A stretch of DNA of 64,000 bases from Mesorhabditis belari (GCA_958450365.1 CAUEEP010000742.1:5437001-5501000); one strand, 5' to 3'. Counted from the first letter of the stretch, positions 10,301 through 20,351 are shown. Numbers and translations: made by a program. Notes: a model not told the origin generated them from the sequence alone.

Positions 10301-12283
10301 TTCCAACCTTTCCCCGATCATTTCCACTTCAAATTCGAAAAATTGAATTTTCCTTCTCAAAATCTCCAATTCTGTATTAGAAATTCTAGGGAAAACCTTG
10401 CCGGCTTTGAAAAAACCAAAGAAATTCCTCAATTCTTTGAAAACATCCATGACATGACGAATCCCAGGAATTTTCCTTGGAGAAATTCCATCAACAAACG
10501 CAATTGCTCTCAAATCTTCAGCTCCATTCAACTCCAATATCAAAAATTGTCGAAAGTTGAAACTGGGCACTTCAATGAATTTGCATCTTGGCGGGATTTT
10601 TGCGTGTATCATATTCTTTCTTCCCCCAACAGTACCCTCAATTCGCAATGTCTCGAATTCGATTAATTGCAGAATATCGTTCGGATTCGAGTGATAAAAT
10701 GTCAAATGGAGCTCCTTGGCAAAGATTCTCTTGTAAACGGTGAACTTTAATTTACCGTTTGGTCGATCAAGTTGCACGACTTTTTCCCCAGAATCTTTCT
10801 TCATAATTTTCACATCAATCCCTCCGACAACGACTCGTTCGAAATAGAAATTCTTTCCCAAATCTATTCTTGGGAATGGTAACGATACACAATCTTCAGC
10901 GTTGCTTTCCTTAATTCGAAAATATTCAAAATTGAATTCATAAAAATCGATACAATTCAGTCGGGGATTTCTCTCGATTATATTTTTGAAACGTTTAGAA
11001 ACTTGCAGAAATTTAAGACGATCTGTCGAGTGTAAATTGATGAGAATAAGCTCAAGAATCTCGGTGGGTAAACTCGAAAGAGGAAGCGAAAGGGACATTC
11101 AATTCAGATCGATCTTAGTTAGGTAGCTGATCGTATAGTGAGAACGGATTTGACCAAAAAACGGGGGAAAAGATGCAGAGGAGAAAACTTTGAAAAGAAT
11201 GGGCAATGGGGAGGGGCAGAGAAGAGGAGAAATGAGGAGAAGGGAAATGTGTGCGAGGGACCACACACAGCACTGGACAATGAAATATCAATATTTGAAA
11301 AACGATCGTCACTTTCACGCGTCTGTAACTTCCTTGTCTTTGAGTTTAAACTATTAGTGTTATACATTTTCTGAAAGCTCTTTTCAAGGGCTACACAATG
11401 GTAATATTAATATTTAGAAATACGGTAAAGACGAGAGAGTTACAGGCGTGCGAAAGTGACGATCGTTTTTCAAATATTGATATTTCATTGTCCAATAGTG
11501 TAGCTGAACGGGGTGATTGAAGGTTGATCATTTGACGTTAAACTTTATATTTTTATAGATATATAAGAATTGAAATAACCGATTTCCTTTTGCAGCTTTC
11601 CCTCTTCCAATTTGCTGCCTTTGCCAGCAAGTTGGCCACATTGGCGTATCGAGCGAAATGCGTGAAATCACCAAGTATTTTGCTGAGAGACGGATCATTT
11701 CCACCGATTTTGCCACACAAGTAAGACTTGATAAAGACTTAGAAAACCTATTATTCTAACATTTGCATCTTCGTTTAGTCCTTGGGGATTTCACGAATTG
11801 ATCTTCTACCGACCAGTCTCTTTATGGAGTGACGCTGATGTGGATGATGATGAATTCTTGTTATTAAGAGCTCTTCTTTTATGCTCTACTCGTAAGTTTA
11901 AAGAAAGATTTTACTATCAGAAAGTTCGAAGTTACTTAGCGGTTGTTAATCGTTAATTTTAGCTGCTGATCTCCCCGAATTCGCCATGAAAGAACTAGAG
12001 AAAACGAAGCTCCGTTTTGCGAGAACCCTTTTCGCGTATGAGGCGACAAAGCTCGGGCCAACAAAAGGAGCTGAACGGTTGGTGAAGAACTAGAAAAGAA
12101 ATCTAACAAAACCTTTTCAGCTTTCAACTCCTTCTCTCCACGTTAAATTCATGGATCTTGTTAACAGCAAAGCACAAAGAATTATATGTGATGGGGAGAT
12201 ATCGAGCACTCAAAAGAGGACCACCCGAGAGTCTTTTTCCTGCTTATGTTGATCCACTTGTCGTTGAATTGATGTCTGGTTGA
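4379..12283 (+). CDS. nuclear hormone receptor, 11 exons, 476 aa
   Basis: Ligand-type transcription factor of the expanded nematode NHR class. Exons: 4379-4457, 4516-4643, 4693-4730, 4817-4953, 5029-5329, 5503-5602, 5640-5771, 11596-11720, 11779-11891, 11963-12077, 12121-12283; phases all close (1431 nt). Zinc finger 1 uses C56, C59, C73, C76 and includes APSCNSCKTFFRR. Finger 2 uses C92, C101, C111, C114, ending CRGCRFERC. A basic, acidic hinge follows, then a helical ligand-binding domain from about residue 200 with YLIEYERASQMCSRF and FPFYEKLGSQDK. Exon 8 continues this in frame after an intron of 5824 bp. The long intron contains two antisense F-box-like genes and several mobile elements. 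Intron 4954-5028 is 75 bp and free of stops in frame, so retention would keep the frame. The final exon ends in TGA. The exon 7-8 join is inferred from phase and from continuity of the LBD. Confidence 0.85.
5345..5460. repeat. degenerate ACTGTAGCTGGAA repeat in receptor intron 5
   Basis: Irregular repeats of a unit around GTACTGTAACTGGAACA fill part of the intron between exons 5 and 6 of the nuclear receptor. Confidence 0.6.
6058..6311 (+). repeat. 254-bp dispersed repeat, copy B
   Basis: Second copy of the 3467-3720 repeat, same length and orientation with a handful of substitutions. It lies inside the 5.8-kb intron of the nuclear receptor, just downstream of exon 7. Confidence 0.85.
6405..7271 (-). 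CDS. F-box-like protein, 288 aa, single exon
   Basis: Begins MSLTSLPNEILEGILENL, an F-box-type helix (LPxE[IL]L...IL..L) of about 45 residues ending near RIIFSNPRLNCIEF. Such domains recruit substrates to SCF ubiquitin ligases through SKP1. The C-terminal 240 residues are diverged, with no motif I can name. It lies intronless and antisense inside the big intron of the nuclear receptor. A paralogue of similar length and with the same NPRLNCI block is at 10259-11098. Nematode F-box genes are a rapidly duplicating family, which fits the pair. Start chosen at the first ATG before the F-box. Substrate unknown. Confidence 0.75.
   Translation of the reverse strand: MSLTSLPNEILEGILENLHSTDRLKSRELSLRFARIIFSNPRLNCIEFDKLDLETNEIYRTPDRSLNLQECLQSPPFNSNISCRDLRLGRCFLKKINPGFMSFAFFETKEPIKALQNFLHSRKVFADTMEIPWGEVDFELEPLLSAIDVRRLRVFTEKLPETREISLKIPSSCRFFQLHDFAFQRFLIIDLSEAENLLKIHLFNWKISDLGKESEKAEKIVQLVQKFYGPLKRNRVREISEAENKAFEGKLNEFDVDLRQKGEWKEITFNSINLLIKFKVDLNCSYSS
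7573..7656. repeat. two consecutive hairpins sharing CTTAAAGAT arms
   Basis: 7573-7616 forms about 20 bp arms with one mismatch. 7615-7656 forms perfect 19-bp arms around a 4-nt centre. Both centres contain the same CTTAAAGATCATTATCTTTAAG-type core (positions 7583-7606 and 7624-7647). The pair sits in the receptor intron between the first F-box gene and the transposon. It could be an snRNA-like or small-RNA precursor, or a minute foldback element. Confidence 0.8.
7854..9140 (+). mobile_element. maT-type (DD37D) mariner transposon, full length
   Basis: A 1287-bp element flanked by TA target duplications (7852-7853, 9141-9142). Terminal inverted repeats match for about 28 bp, starting CAGGGTGCGGCATAAGTATG. 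It encodes one transposase with a single frameshift. Inserted in the nuclear receptor's 5.8-kb intron. Near-perfect ends and one lesion suggest a recent insertion. A deletion derivative lies at 12366-12609. Confidence 0.92.
8006..9036 (+). pseudogene. maT transposase, broken by one frameshift
   Basis: Tc1/mariner transposase of about 343 codons. The N-terminal half has two helix-turn-helix domains (near IAKLLKMHRMTVYRIL and NVSDRTIRRIV) joined by a GRPPK AT-hook-like linker. Catalytic aspartates are visible in FTDEKLF, MQDGAPAH and SPDLNVMDF. Counting 37 residues between the second and third gives the DD37D signature of the maT family. The frame breaks in the A run at 8740-8746, where the sequence is one base short. 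The third aspartate is then read only in the next frame. Start chosen at the tandem ATG at 8006. Probably inactive as it stands. Confidence 0.88.
9273..9345. repeat. GGCCCCGTAGA tandem repeat
   Basis: About six degenerate copies of a unit close to GGCCCCGTAGA. Locally GC-rich against the AT-rich background of the intron. Confidence 0.8.
9632..10228. repeat. large hairpin element with GTCCGATTTAGATT arrays
   Basis: A roughly 600-bp inverted repeat. Each arm carries several copies of GTCCGATTTAGATT alternating with ACAGTCTATATAGGAC-type spacers. The outer ends are TATATGTTGTGTCCG and its complement. The centre contains AAGCGTTTTTT/AAAACGCTTAAG. A second, shorter member lies at 44717-45202. No coding frame. 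Probably a foldback transposon or MITE family whose arms expanded by internal duplication. Confidence 0.85.
10259..11098 (-). CDS. F-box-like protein, 279 aa, single exon
   Basis: Begins MSLSLPLSSLPTEILELIL with an F-box-type N-terminus (LPTEILELILINLHSTDRL) and shares HSTDRL and NPRLNCI with the gene at 6405-7271. The remaining 230 residues are diverged and lysine-rich, with no named domain. Like its paralogue it is intronless and antisense within the nuclear receptor intron, so the pair most likely arose by duplication there. The stop falls about 30 bp from the right end of the GTCCGATTTAGATT hairpin, so its 3' end may overlap that element. Predicted adaptor for an SCF ubiquitin ligase; substrate unknown. 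Confidence 0.75.
   Translation of the reverse strand: MSLSLPLSSLPTEILELILINLHSTDRLKFLQVSKRFKNIIERNPRLNCIDFYEFNFEYFRIKESNAEDCVSLPFPRIDLGKNFYFERVVVGGIDVKIMKKDSGEKVVQLDRPNGKLKFTVYKRIFAKELHLTFYHSNPNDILQLIEFETLRIEGTVGGRKNMIHAKIPPRCKFIEVPSFNFRQFLILELNGAEDLRAIAFVDGISPRKIPGIRHVMDVFKELRNFFGFFKAGKVFPRISNTELEILRRKIQFFEFEVEMIGERLEVYCKWVKFIVNFC
11271..11500. mobile_element. MITE with 60-bp terminal inverted repeats (CACTGGACAATG family)
   Basis: Left arm starts CACTGGACAATGAAATAT and right arm ends in the complement with a 3-bp insertion. The arms also share AAACGATCGTCACTTTCACG. No coding capacity. A nearly identical copy is at 30489-30716, and similarity extends about 47 bp beyond the right terminus in both. 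Located just before receptor exon 8. Confidence 0.85.
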
Positions 12284-12365
12284 GTAAATTGAATTTATTC
12301 ACACGAATAATGTGGTACAAATAATACACAAGTACTCTACACAAGTAGAGGTTGTACAACCTCTA

Positions 12366-12609
12366 CAGGGTGCGGCATAAGTATGGTTACAGACTCAGAG
12401 CCGTGTATCGCAATGAAATATGAACGGATTCATGTAAACTTTATTTAAAATTTAACAACAGTAATCAAATTCATTTAAAAAATAACAAATTATTCAATCG
12501 GGGCACCTTTATTCTTGATGACGGCTTTGGATAACTTTGGCAAGAAATAAAAATCAATCAGTTTCTTAAATCAATGTTACAACCTTGTAACGATACTTAT
12601 GCTGCACCA
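12366..12609 (-). mobile_element. internally deleted derivative of the maT transposon
   Basis: In reverse orientation it keeps about 60 bp of the transposon's 5' end and about 190 bp of its 3' end, including the last codons of transposase. The middle 1 kb is missing. Left terminus is intact and preceded by TA. The other terminus is mutated to GCTGCACCA, followed by TA. This is a MITE that could be mobilised by the transposase at 7854-9140, were that intact. Confidence 0.88.
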
Positions 12610-12720
12610 TAAGTAAACCAGTGTCGAGAAAAACTCGTTCAAAGCTAGACTACGCAACACCGTCATTATGGTTACAAGTCCTAAATGTAGAGTTTCAAAT
12701 ATATGAGTTTTTCCCATATA

Positions 12721-13242
12721 TTAGGTTGATGCAAAAGTCTTTTTCATTTTTTTCGTACTTCTTTTGAAAAATAACAAAGTCATCAATTAAACTATGGTTT
12801 GCTCTAAATGAAAAGTGTTTATTGTTCAATTTCCCATCTTTTTAAGTCAATTTGGGTTCACTTTCAAGAAAAATTCGAGAGTGAAAACGGGTTTTTCATA
12901 AAAATCTATAAAAACCTCTATAAAGAAATTGGCTGAATCAATTTCTCTGAAAATCTGAAAAAATATCTAACTTTTTGTGCTCTATCTTTTATTTATTAAC
13001 ATCAAGATTGGTTTCCTTAGCTAAAGCGTCTAAAATGCATCATCGAGCCGTCGCCTTTTTTGACTACCCGACTTCAGGCTCTCAAAAAAATCTAGACATA
13101 AGACATTTTAAACTCGTTTTAATGTCATTTTGCAGAAAAATAATTGGCCTTTCGAATGCAATAAACCGTTGTTCAATTGGTGCATTTGTTACTTTTTAAC
13201 GGAAGTACGAAAAAAATGAAAAAGACTTTTGCATCAACCTAA
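12721..13242. mobile_element. MITE, TTAGGTTGATGCA family
   Basis: 522 bp, flanked by TA, with terminal inverted repeats beginning TTAGGTTGATGCAAAAGTCT and extending past 40 bp. Mariner-type ends and no transposase. It abuts a second family member across a shared TA at 13243-13244. Confidence 0.88.
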
Positions 13243-13244
13243 TA

Positions 13245-14091
13245 ATAGGTTGATGCATAAGTCTTTTCGTTTTTCTCGTACTTCTGTTAAAAAGTAACAA
13301 ATTCACCAATTAATCTATAGTTTGCTCTATAAAAAAAGTGTTTTTTTGTTCAATTTGCATCTTTTTAAATGAATTTCGGTTGACTTTCAAGCAAATTCGA
13401 GAGTGAAAAACGCCTTTTTCGTAAAAATCTATAAAAAACTCTACGGAAAAATTGGCTGAATGAATTTCTCTGAAATTTTGGGGAAATATCAAACGTTTTT
13501 TTTCTCTATCTTTTATCTATTGACACGAAGATAGGTTTTCTTTAGCTAAGGTGTCTAAACCGCATCATCGAGTTAGCCCTTTTTGACTACCCGACTTCAT
13601 ACTCTCAAGAAAATCCAGGCATAAGATATTTTTAAACCCGTTTTAATGTTATTTTGCAGAAAAATAATTGGTTTTTCTAATGAAATCAACCGTAGTTTAA
13701 TTGGTGCATTTGTTGGCTTGAAACGGCAGACGAAAAGGAACAAAAAGACCTATGCATCAACCTAATATTAGGGAAATAGATCGGTCTCATCTACTAGCCT
13801 AACCTGGAATAATATACCGTCTTCTCTCTAATAGTAGTGTACCCAAAGCTTCCCCTAAATTCCTCGAAATCTCGAGAACCGCTTATCAGAACCTATCGAT
13901 GTGGGGTCGGAAAATGTAGCTGACGATGAGATCTTGTGGGGGATTTGAGTGTTGAGCTTCTGCAAAAGCTTGAAAACCGTAAAATAGTCACCAACTCGGC
14001 TCGCTGGGGTGCACTACTATTGTTGGTGAATTTGTTACTTTTTAACAGAAGTACGAAAAAAACGAAAAGACTTATGCATCAACCTAATATT
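13245..14091. mobile_element. composite of two MITE families
   Basis: Begins as a complete TTAGGTTGATGCA-family MITE (to about 13768). It continues through 47 bp of unrelated sequence into a truncated ACCGTATTTTCTCT-family MITE. It ends with an extra 60-bp right terminus of the first family. About 780 bp (13245-14027) is repeated in inverted orientation at about 18129-18901. Confidence 0.8.
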
Positions 14092-14113
14092 TGAAAAAAG
14101 AGAAACAATAATC

Positions 14114-14176
14114 TAACCGGCGGGATTGAGCCATTGACCTCCCGACTAAGATACAGGGCACTTAACCAATCGGCTT
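14114..14176 (-). repeat. tRNA-derived SINE head fragment
   Basis: On the minus strand, GATTGGTTAAGTGCC and TCAATGGCTCAATCCCGC resemble pol III A and B boxes. They align with the SINE head starting at 20700. Only the tRNA-like part is recognisable. Confidence 0.55.
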
Positions 14177-14179
14177 TGG

Positions 14180-14717
14180 GAAATGAAATTAGCTATCACA
14201 AATTCAGGACCATTAAAAGTCACTCTAAATTTGATTTCTGATGCAAATGTGAGTCAAATGATGCCCATTTCACAGTTCTCAACCATATTCCGGAAACTGA
14301 GCACTTCACAATTTCCTCCCAAGGTCACTACCGTTATAGTCAATCCTTGTTCTTCAATGATCAAGTTCTTTGCAGCAACTTTTACAAATTTCCTCGAACT
14401 TCTCCCAGTCAAACACCAGTTTCAGACAAAAACATTCACCGTTGGCGCTAAAATTTTCCCAATTTTTCGCGAAAAATTAACGGGGCGACCTTGAAATTGA
14501 GAGAACTTTCATGATCTTTTCCCGTTCTCGAGGTATTTGACGCAGTTTTTGGCGAATTTGTGGGATGAACACAGCTCGATTTGATAAGTATTTGTGGAAA
14601 TCTATAAGATGGATCGGTTCCGAATGACAAAATAGACTGCTTTCGATTAGGGGATGCTGTTCGACCATTTGCTTTCTGATTTGTTAGACATAGTGAGCTG
14701 GCTTTTTTCTCATTCAT
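14180..14717 (-). pseudogene. decayed coding sequence of unknown family
   Basis: Three adjoining minus-strand stretches look coding but sit in different frames. One contains IDFHKYLSNRAVFIPQI, a second NWENFSANGECFCLKLVFD, and a third LTITVVTLGGNCEVLSF. Alternating polar/hydrophobic character and the lack of splice sites between them suggest one protein with at least two frameshifts. It may be a remnant of the F-box-like expansion nearby, but no shared motif proves it. Confidence 0.35.
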
Positions 14718-15161
14718 TTACCTAGTGAGTTTTATTGTCTAGCTATTATTGGAGTAGTGTTTGTATTCCATAGGCCCTAGGTTGACTTTGGCCATAGATT
14801 AGTTCAAGTAAAGTAGAGAAAGACAAGCTTGTATTGTGTTACACAATCGTGGAAAGATGTGGAATTGGTGAGGTGAGTTAGCTTCTAGTATAAGTGGACT
14901 TGTACTCGCTGAATGTTCAAAACATTTTATTTCCTGCGGTATTTTGATTGAAATGAGTGCTCTCTTATATAGAAAATATAGCATTTCTTTGTCACATTTG
15001 AGAGAGATTGGCGTGAAATTTTTTAAACTCACACAATTTGTGGAAATCTATAAGATGGATCGGTTCCTTGTTTTATTTTTTTGCTTTACTTGCTGTGAAT
15101 TCATCTTGATCTCATTGTTACAGCTGTGAACATATTATTGACAAAAATTGTTTAAATTTAG

Positions 15162-18100
15162 ATGCAAAAATATTTATTGCTGACTTTGTTTGCATTTGTG
15201 CCAATCTGTTTGGCTCAATTCGGAGGTGGAGGAGGGGGAATGGGACGAGGAGCGTGGGGACAGAAAATGGTTTTACATTTGAAATATTTAAATAAATCAA
15301 TAAATTAAATGCTATTTTATAAAATAAATGATTTAAATACTAGTTCAAAATGCAGGTAAAAGCAAAATTTTAAAATTAACTTCAAATTCAAATTAACAAA
15401 TTGCAGTTTGAAGGAATGATTGCTGAACTCCCGCCCGACGTTCAACAGAAAGCTCGCGCCATTCATGATAATCAGGTTTTAGTTTTTGATACTAAACCAT
15501 TATAATTCACAATAGATCTTGTAGTTTTATTTGTAAGTTGTAATTTTAAAGTTTATTTCATTCGTTTACCCACAATTTCCAGTCCCTCCGACCCGGACAA
15601 CGACGACAACAATTGATGAAACTCTGGGACACATTACCCATTGAACAGGTTCGTAATACTAGTAAAAAGAGTTTTAAGAATTATCCAGACTCTTCGTTTT
15701 GACAATATCTTTGCTTTTTTAGCGTCCGATGCCCCCATTCATGCGTCGCTTATCACCCACTCTTCAGGAACAAGTCCGAGGCATTTGGGGGAATACGGTG
15801 AGTGATTGGATCCAAAAAAAATCAAGAAAAAACTTTTGTTGCTAGTAAAAAATCAACTTTGATGATTTTTTTGCAATATCAAATGCAAGTTCTACCTTCC
15901 AGAATGTTCCTTGGCGTCAACGCCAGCGTCAATTCCAACAATTCTGGCGAGCGCTCCCCGCCGATCAACGCCCAATGCCACCATTCTTGAAAAGACTCCC
16001 TGAACCATACAAGGTAAGAATTAAACATTTCAATAACCTAAGAATTAAGATCATCAAATCAAATCAAATTTAGAGTCAATGGCTAGCGCTTAGAGGTCAA
16101 CGCGGCCCGGGGAGATTTGCGCAAATTCAGGTAAGGAAACCCTTAAACAGGGGCTAAAATCAAGACCGATTCGTACTAAAACCAATAAAATGAATAGCTC
16201 CAATCGATTCGCCGAGCCTGAAAACCCCTGGGTACAAATTTACAGCTAAACATCTTTTTGTACAAACCACAAAGCAAAGAAGAATCTCTATGTAAGATGT
16301 TCTTTGTGTGGACGCTAATCGCTCTCTATCTGGCAAACTGCCCTGGTATAGGGGCTTTCCTTTTCCATCATTATTTGATAATAATGGTGGATATCTTTTG
16401 TAATAAAGTTGTTTTCTTATTGATTTTTGGGTCGTTCGAATTTTGGTTATAATCTGCAGTTTCTTTTGCAAGTACCTAATATACCTACTGGTAATTTCCT
16501 TTTAATGAGAATCAGTCCCATCTTTAAGTCACTAAATTTTGACTTTTCAACTCTTAGATAATTTTTAGCAATTGATTCAAACGATGCCTCAAGATGTCCG
16601 CTCACAATTGCCTTTTGTGAAATTCGGTGGAACTTTACCGGCAACGAGGTGAGCCTACAAGTCTCTTTAGCTAAGGATTAGACAACGAAATAAATAAACT
16701 TAGATCTAAAAAAATATCTAAAGACATCTTTTTAACGAAATTCGCTTTAGAAGGGCCCAGAAACCACTGCCACACTTCCTCGAAACCCTTCCCGAACCAT
16801 ATAAGGTCGGAAATCACAATTTCACAAAAACCAAAGACTTTTAAGTAATTTTTAAATATGAATTTCAATATATTTTATTAAAATCTAATACTTCACTTAA
16901 TATTTTAACTTTTAGAGTCAATGGATGGCCATCCGAGCTAAACCAACGGCTACAAGATCTGAGAAAATTCAGGCAAGCCGTAATAACGAATCGAGTCGTA
17001 ACTTTTAATCGTAATAACGCCAGGTCGTAAAAAAAATACAAATTTGAGGTTACTAGCAAATAAATTAATATGTTGTTATCCTTTTAAAGACAAATAATTT
17101 AATTTCAGGAACTAATGCAATCGTTGCCGCAAGATCTTCGCTCGAAATTACCTTTCCAGAAATTTGGTGGAAGTGAGGGAGGAAGGTGAGTTTGAGAAAG
17201 CTTTTCAAAGTCGAAAATGGATACTTTTAAGCAGATAAATAACAAGAATCAGCTAAATAACTCAAAATGAGAACTTTAGAGCCGGCGCACCACAGAAGCC
17301 ACCTCCACACTTCCTTGAAACACTCCCAGAACCGTACAAGGTAGGAATTTCAACAATTAAAGGAAATTTCGATATACTTGAATATAGCTTTTCAAAAACA
17401 AAACTCCAAAGATCGAAATTTGGATTAGTTTGCCAAAATCTAGAAGAAGATTTTTATTTGAACTTTCAGAGTCAATGGATGGCCATCCGGGCTCAACCAT
17501 CTGCCACAAGATCTGCACAAATTCAGGTAAACCAATTCCCAGATTTTAAAATGGAAACAACAAATGAATATGCTATAAATACGATGTTCTAGCTTGTAAA
17601 ATTAAAAACTAAATTTTTGTATCAAGCAAAAACAATGCTCAATTGCAGCAACTAATGCAATCGATGCCGCAAGATCTTCGCTCAAAATTACCTCTCCCGA
17701 AATTTGGTGGAAGTGAGGGAGGAAGGTGAGTTTGAGAAAGCTTTTCAAAGTCGAAAATAGTCACTTTTAAACAGATAAATAACAAGAATCAGCTAAATAA
17801 CTCAAAATGAGAACTTTAGAGCCGGCGCACCCCAGAAACCACCTCCACACTTCCTTGAAACACTCCCAGAACCGTACAAGGTAGGAATTACAAAGGAAAA
17901 TTTCATTAAAGGAAATTTCGATATACTTGAATATAGCTTTTCAAAAACAAAACCCCAAAGATCGAAATTTCGATTAGTTTGCCAAAATCTAGACGAAGAT
18001 TTTTATTTGAACTTTCAGAGTCAATGGATGGCCATCCGGGCTCAACCACCTGCCACAAGAGTTGCGCAAATTCAGGTAAACCAATTCCCCGATTTTAAAA

Positions 18101-19442
18101 TGGAAACAACTAATGAATACCGTATTTTCTCTAATAGTAGTGCACCCCAGCGAGCCGAGTTGGTGACTATTTTACGGTTTTCAAGCTTTTGCAGAAGCTC
18201 AACACTCAAATCCCCCACAAGATCTCATCGTCAGCTACATTTTCCGACCCCACATCGATAGGTTCTGATAAGCGTTTCTCGAGATTTCGAGGAATTTAGG
18301 GGAAGCTTTGGGTACACTACTATTAGAGAGAAGACGGTATATTATTCCAGGTTAGGCTAGTAGATGAGACCGATCTATTTCCCTAATATTAGGTTGATGC
18401 ATAGGTCTTTTTGTTCCTTTTCGTCTGCCGTTTCAAGCCAACAAATGCACCAATTAAACTACGGTTGATTTCATTAGAAAAACCAATTATTTTTCTGCAA
18501 AATAACATTAAAACGGGTTTAAAAATATCTTATGCCTGGATTTTCTTGAGAGTATGAAGTCGGGTAGTCAAAAAGGGTTAACTCGATGATGCGGTTTAGA
18601 CACCTTAGCTAAAGAAAACCTATCTTCGTGTCAATAGATAAAAGATAGAGAAAAAAAACGTTTGATATTTCAGAGAAATTCATTCAGCCAATTTTTCCGT
18701 AGAGTTTTTATAGATTTTTACGAAAAAGACGTTTTTCACTCTCGAATTTGCTTGAAAGTGAACCGAAATTGATTTAAAAAGATGCAAATTGAACAAAAAA
18801 AACACTTTTTTTATAGAGCAAACTATAGATTAATTGGTGAATTTGTTACTTTTTAACAGAAGTACGAAAAAAACCGAAAAGACTTATGCATCAACCTAAT
18901 ATTTCCCGGTGAGCCGAGTTGGTGACTATTTTACGGTTTTCAAGCTTTTGCAGAAGCTCAACACTCAAATCCCCCACAAGATCTCATCGTCCGCTACATT
19001 TTCCGACCCCACATCGATAGGTTCTGATAAGCGTTTCTCGAGATTTCAAGGAATTTAGGCGACCCTCTTGGTGCACTATTAGAGAAAATACGGTATTCTA
19101 TAAATACGATTATCTAGCTTGTAAAATTAAAAACTAAACTTTTGTATTAAACAAAAACAATGCTCAATTACAGCAACTAATGCAATCGATGCCAGAAGAT
19201 CTCCGCGCTCGATTGCCTTTTCCAAAACTCGGCGGAAGAATGGCTGGTGGTAGGTGAGCTTCGAATTACTGTAGAGTAACAAAAAAATTACTGTACTATA
19301 AGAAAATAACTTTTACAAAGTTTGATTTAGAAAGGGTCGAAGATTCGGTGGCCAGCAACAACCAGGACAACCGCAGTTTGGGCAATCCGCCGACCAACTA
19401 GCCCAGCCAGTCACCGGGCAACAAATGATGATGCAGGGATGA
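15162..19442 (+). CDS. secreted repeat protein of duplicated three-exon modules, 419 aa
   Basis: 17 exons: 15162-15269, 15407-15475, 15583-15648, 15723-15797, 15903-16013, 16074-16130, 16569-16648, 16751-16805, 16916-16972, 17109-17185, 17280-17340, 17470-17526, 17649-17725, 17820-17880, 18019-18075, 19174-19253, 19331-19442 (1260 nt, in frame). Signal peptide 1-18 (MQKYLLLTLFAFVPICLA), then a glycine-rich stretch. From exon 7 a module of about 65 residues repeats: exon a LMQSMPQDLRSKLP...FGG, exon b HFLETLPEPYK, exon c SQWMAIRA...IQ. There are three full modules, an earlier degenerate one (exons 4-6) and a last partial one. The final exon is Gln/Pro/Met-rich. Intron 9 starts with GC instead of GT. 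The start codon directly follows an AAATTTAG acceptor, as expected for trans-splicing. I do not recognise the family. Likely an extracellular or matrix protein. Confidence 0.85.
17109..18090 (+). repeat. recent tandem duplication of a 540-bp exon triplet
   Basis: 17109-17648 and 17649 onward are nearly identical through exons and introns alike. The introns still align base for base, including AGAAAGCTTTTCAAAGTCGA. The duplication is therefore recent compared with the older module at 16569-16972. Confidence 0.85.
18118..19095. mobile_element. nested MITE insertion in intron 15 of the repeat protein gene
   Basis: An ACCGTATTTTCTCT-family MITE (18118-18342) is followed by 47 bp, a complete TTAGGTTGATGCA MITE (18389-18899), and a second, 5'-truncated copy of the first family ending at 19095. 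The outer ends are complementary and flanked by TA. The paralogous intron 17527-17648 is the empty site: it reads AATGAATA then GCTATAAATACGA without the 970-bp insert. Confidence 0.9.
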
Positions 19443-19605
19443 ACTTTGTTTTTGATTATTGTTTTGAAATTACTCGAGCTTTATTGCACAAAGCATAAAT
19501 TGTCAGAAAAACGATTGGAAATGCACAAAGCTTTAGTTTTTCTATAAAGGTATGCAGTTTTATAGTTCTTTTACATTGCAAATAGTATTTAGACTTACAA
19601 TATTA

Positions 19606-20020
19606 ATTGTAAACCTTTTCAAAACACCCAAGTCAAGGCCAACAATGATTGTTTCTTCCATCGTCAGTACAGATCTTCGAAACTCAATCAATATTTATAG
19701 AATGTCCAAAAGTTGCACCATTTACAAATAAATCTTTTCAAATAAATGAATGAATAATCTACTCCTTTTGATTTCAGAGCGATAATCGGACAAAAGGCAA
19801 AATAAAAAGAAGAGGAAACTCTTGTAAAAAGCTCCTTTTTTTAATCCTTCATCTAAACAATGTGCCAATTTTCGAATCTTCATTGGAGCTAGAGTTTTGT
19901 ATTCATTTTTGATTTATACGTATTTTTCAATTACTTTTAGTCTATCTCGTTTCAGTCTTAACTGTAAATCTTTTCAAAACACCCAAGTCAAGGCCACCAA
20001 TGATTGTTTCTTCCATTCAT
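19606..20020 (+). repeat. two direct copies of a 57-bp sequence
   Basis: 19606-19663 and 19964-20020 share CTTTTCAAAACACCCAAGTC and flanking bases with few differences, about 300 bp apart, in the 3' flank of the repeat protein gene. No gene is evident between them. Confidence 0.75.
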
Positions 20021-20167
20021 TTGATTTTAGATATTCTTGATTTTCCATTCCATCACCACAACAATTCCTCGATTCAACCCTCATTCACCGTCTATTCAAC
20101 CATTTCCTCATCTTCCGATTTTGAATAAATATTTCGATGAATTTCAATGCAGAACAGTGTCTTTTTG

Positions 20168-20239
20168 CCACGTAGTGATCCTCTATTGACATAATCTATC
20201 CACCACGTAGTGATACAAATCTATCCTCCACGTAGTGAT
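20168..20239 (+). repeat. three CCACGTAGTGAT boxes
   Basis: CCACGTAGTGAT occurs at 20168-20179, 20203-20214 and 20228-20239. Two of the three are followed by CCTCT. Spacing is irregular, so this may be a protein-binding cluster or a short repeat relic. No adjacent start codon identifies a target gene. Confidence 0.5.
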
Positions 20240-20351
20240 CCTCTTCTGACCATCACGCTCCGGTGATAGGCCATCCGTTGATCACAACTGAAAAAAAACA
20301 ACGATATTTTGGGAATTTCAGGTAAAATGACTAGCTAAAGTGAATCTCTGA

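Noticed and set aside
12975..13199. 74-codon frame inside the TTAGGTTGATGCA MITE
   Set aside because: Not preserved in the sibling copies at 13245 and 18389, so it is chance.
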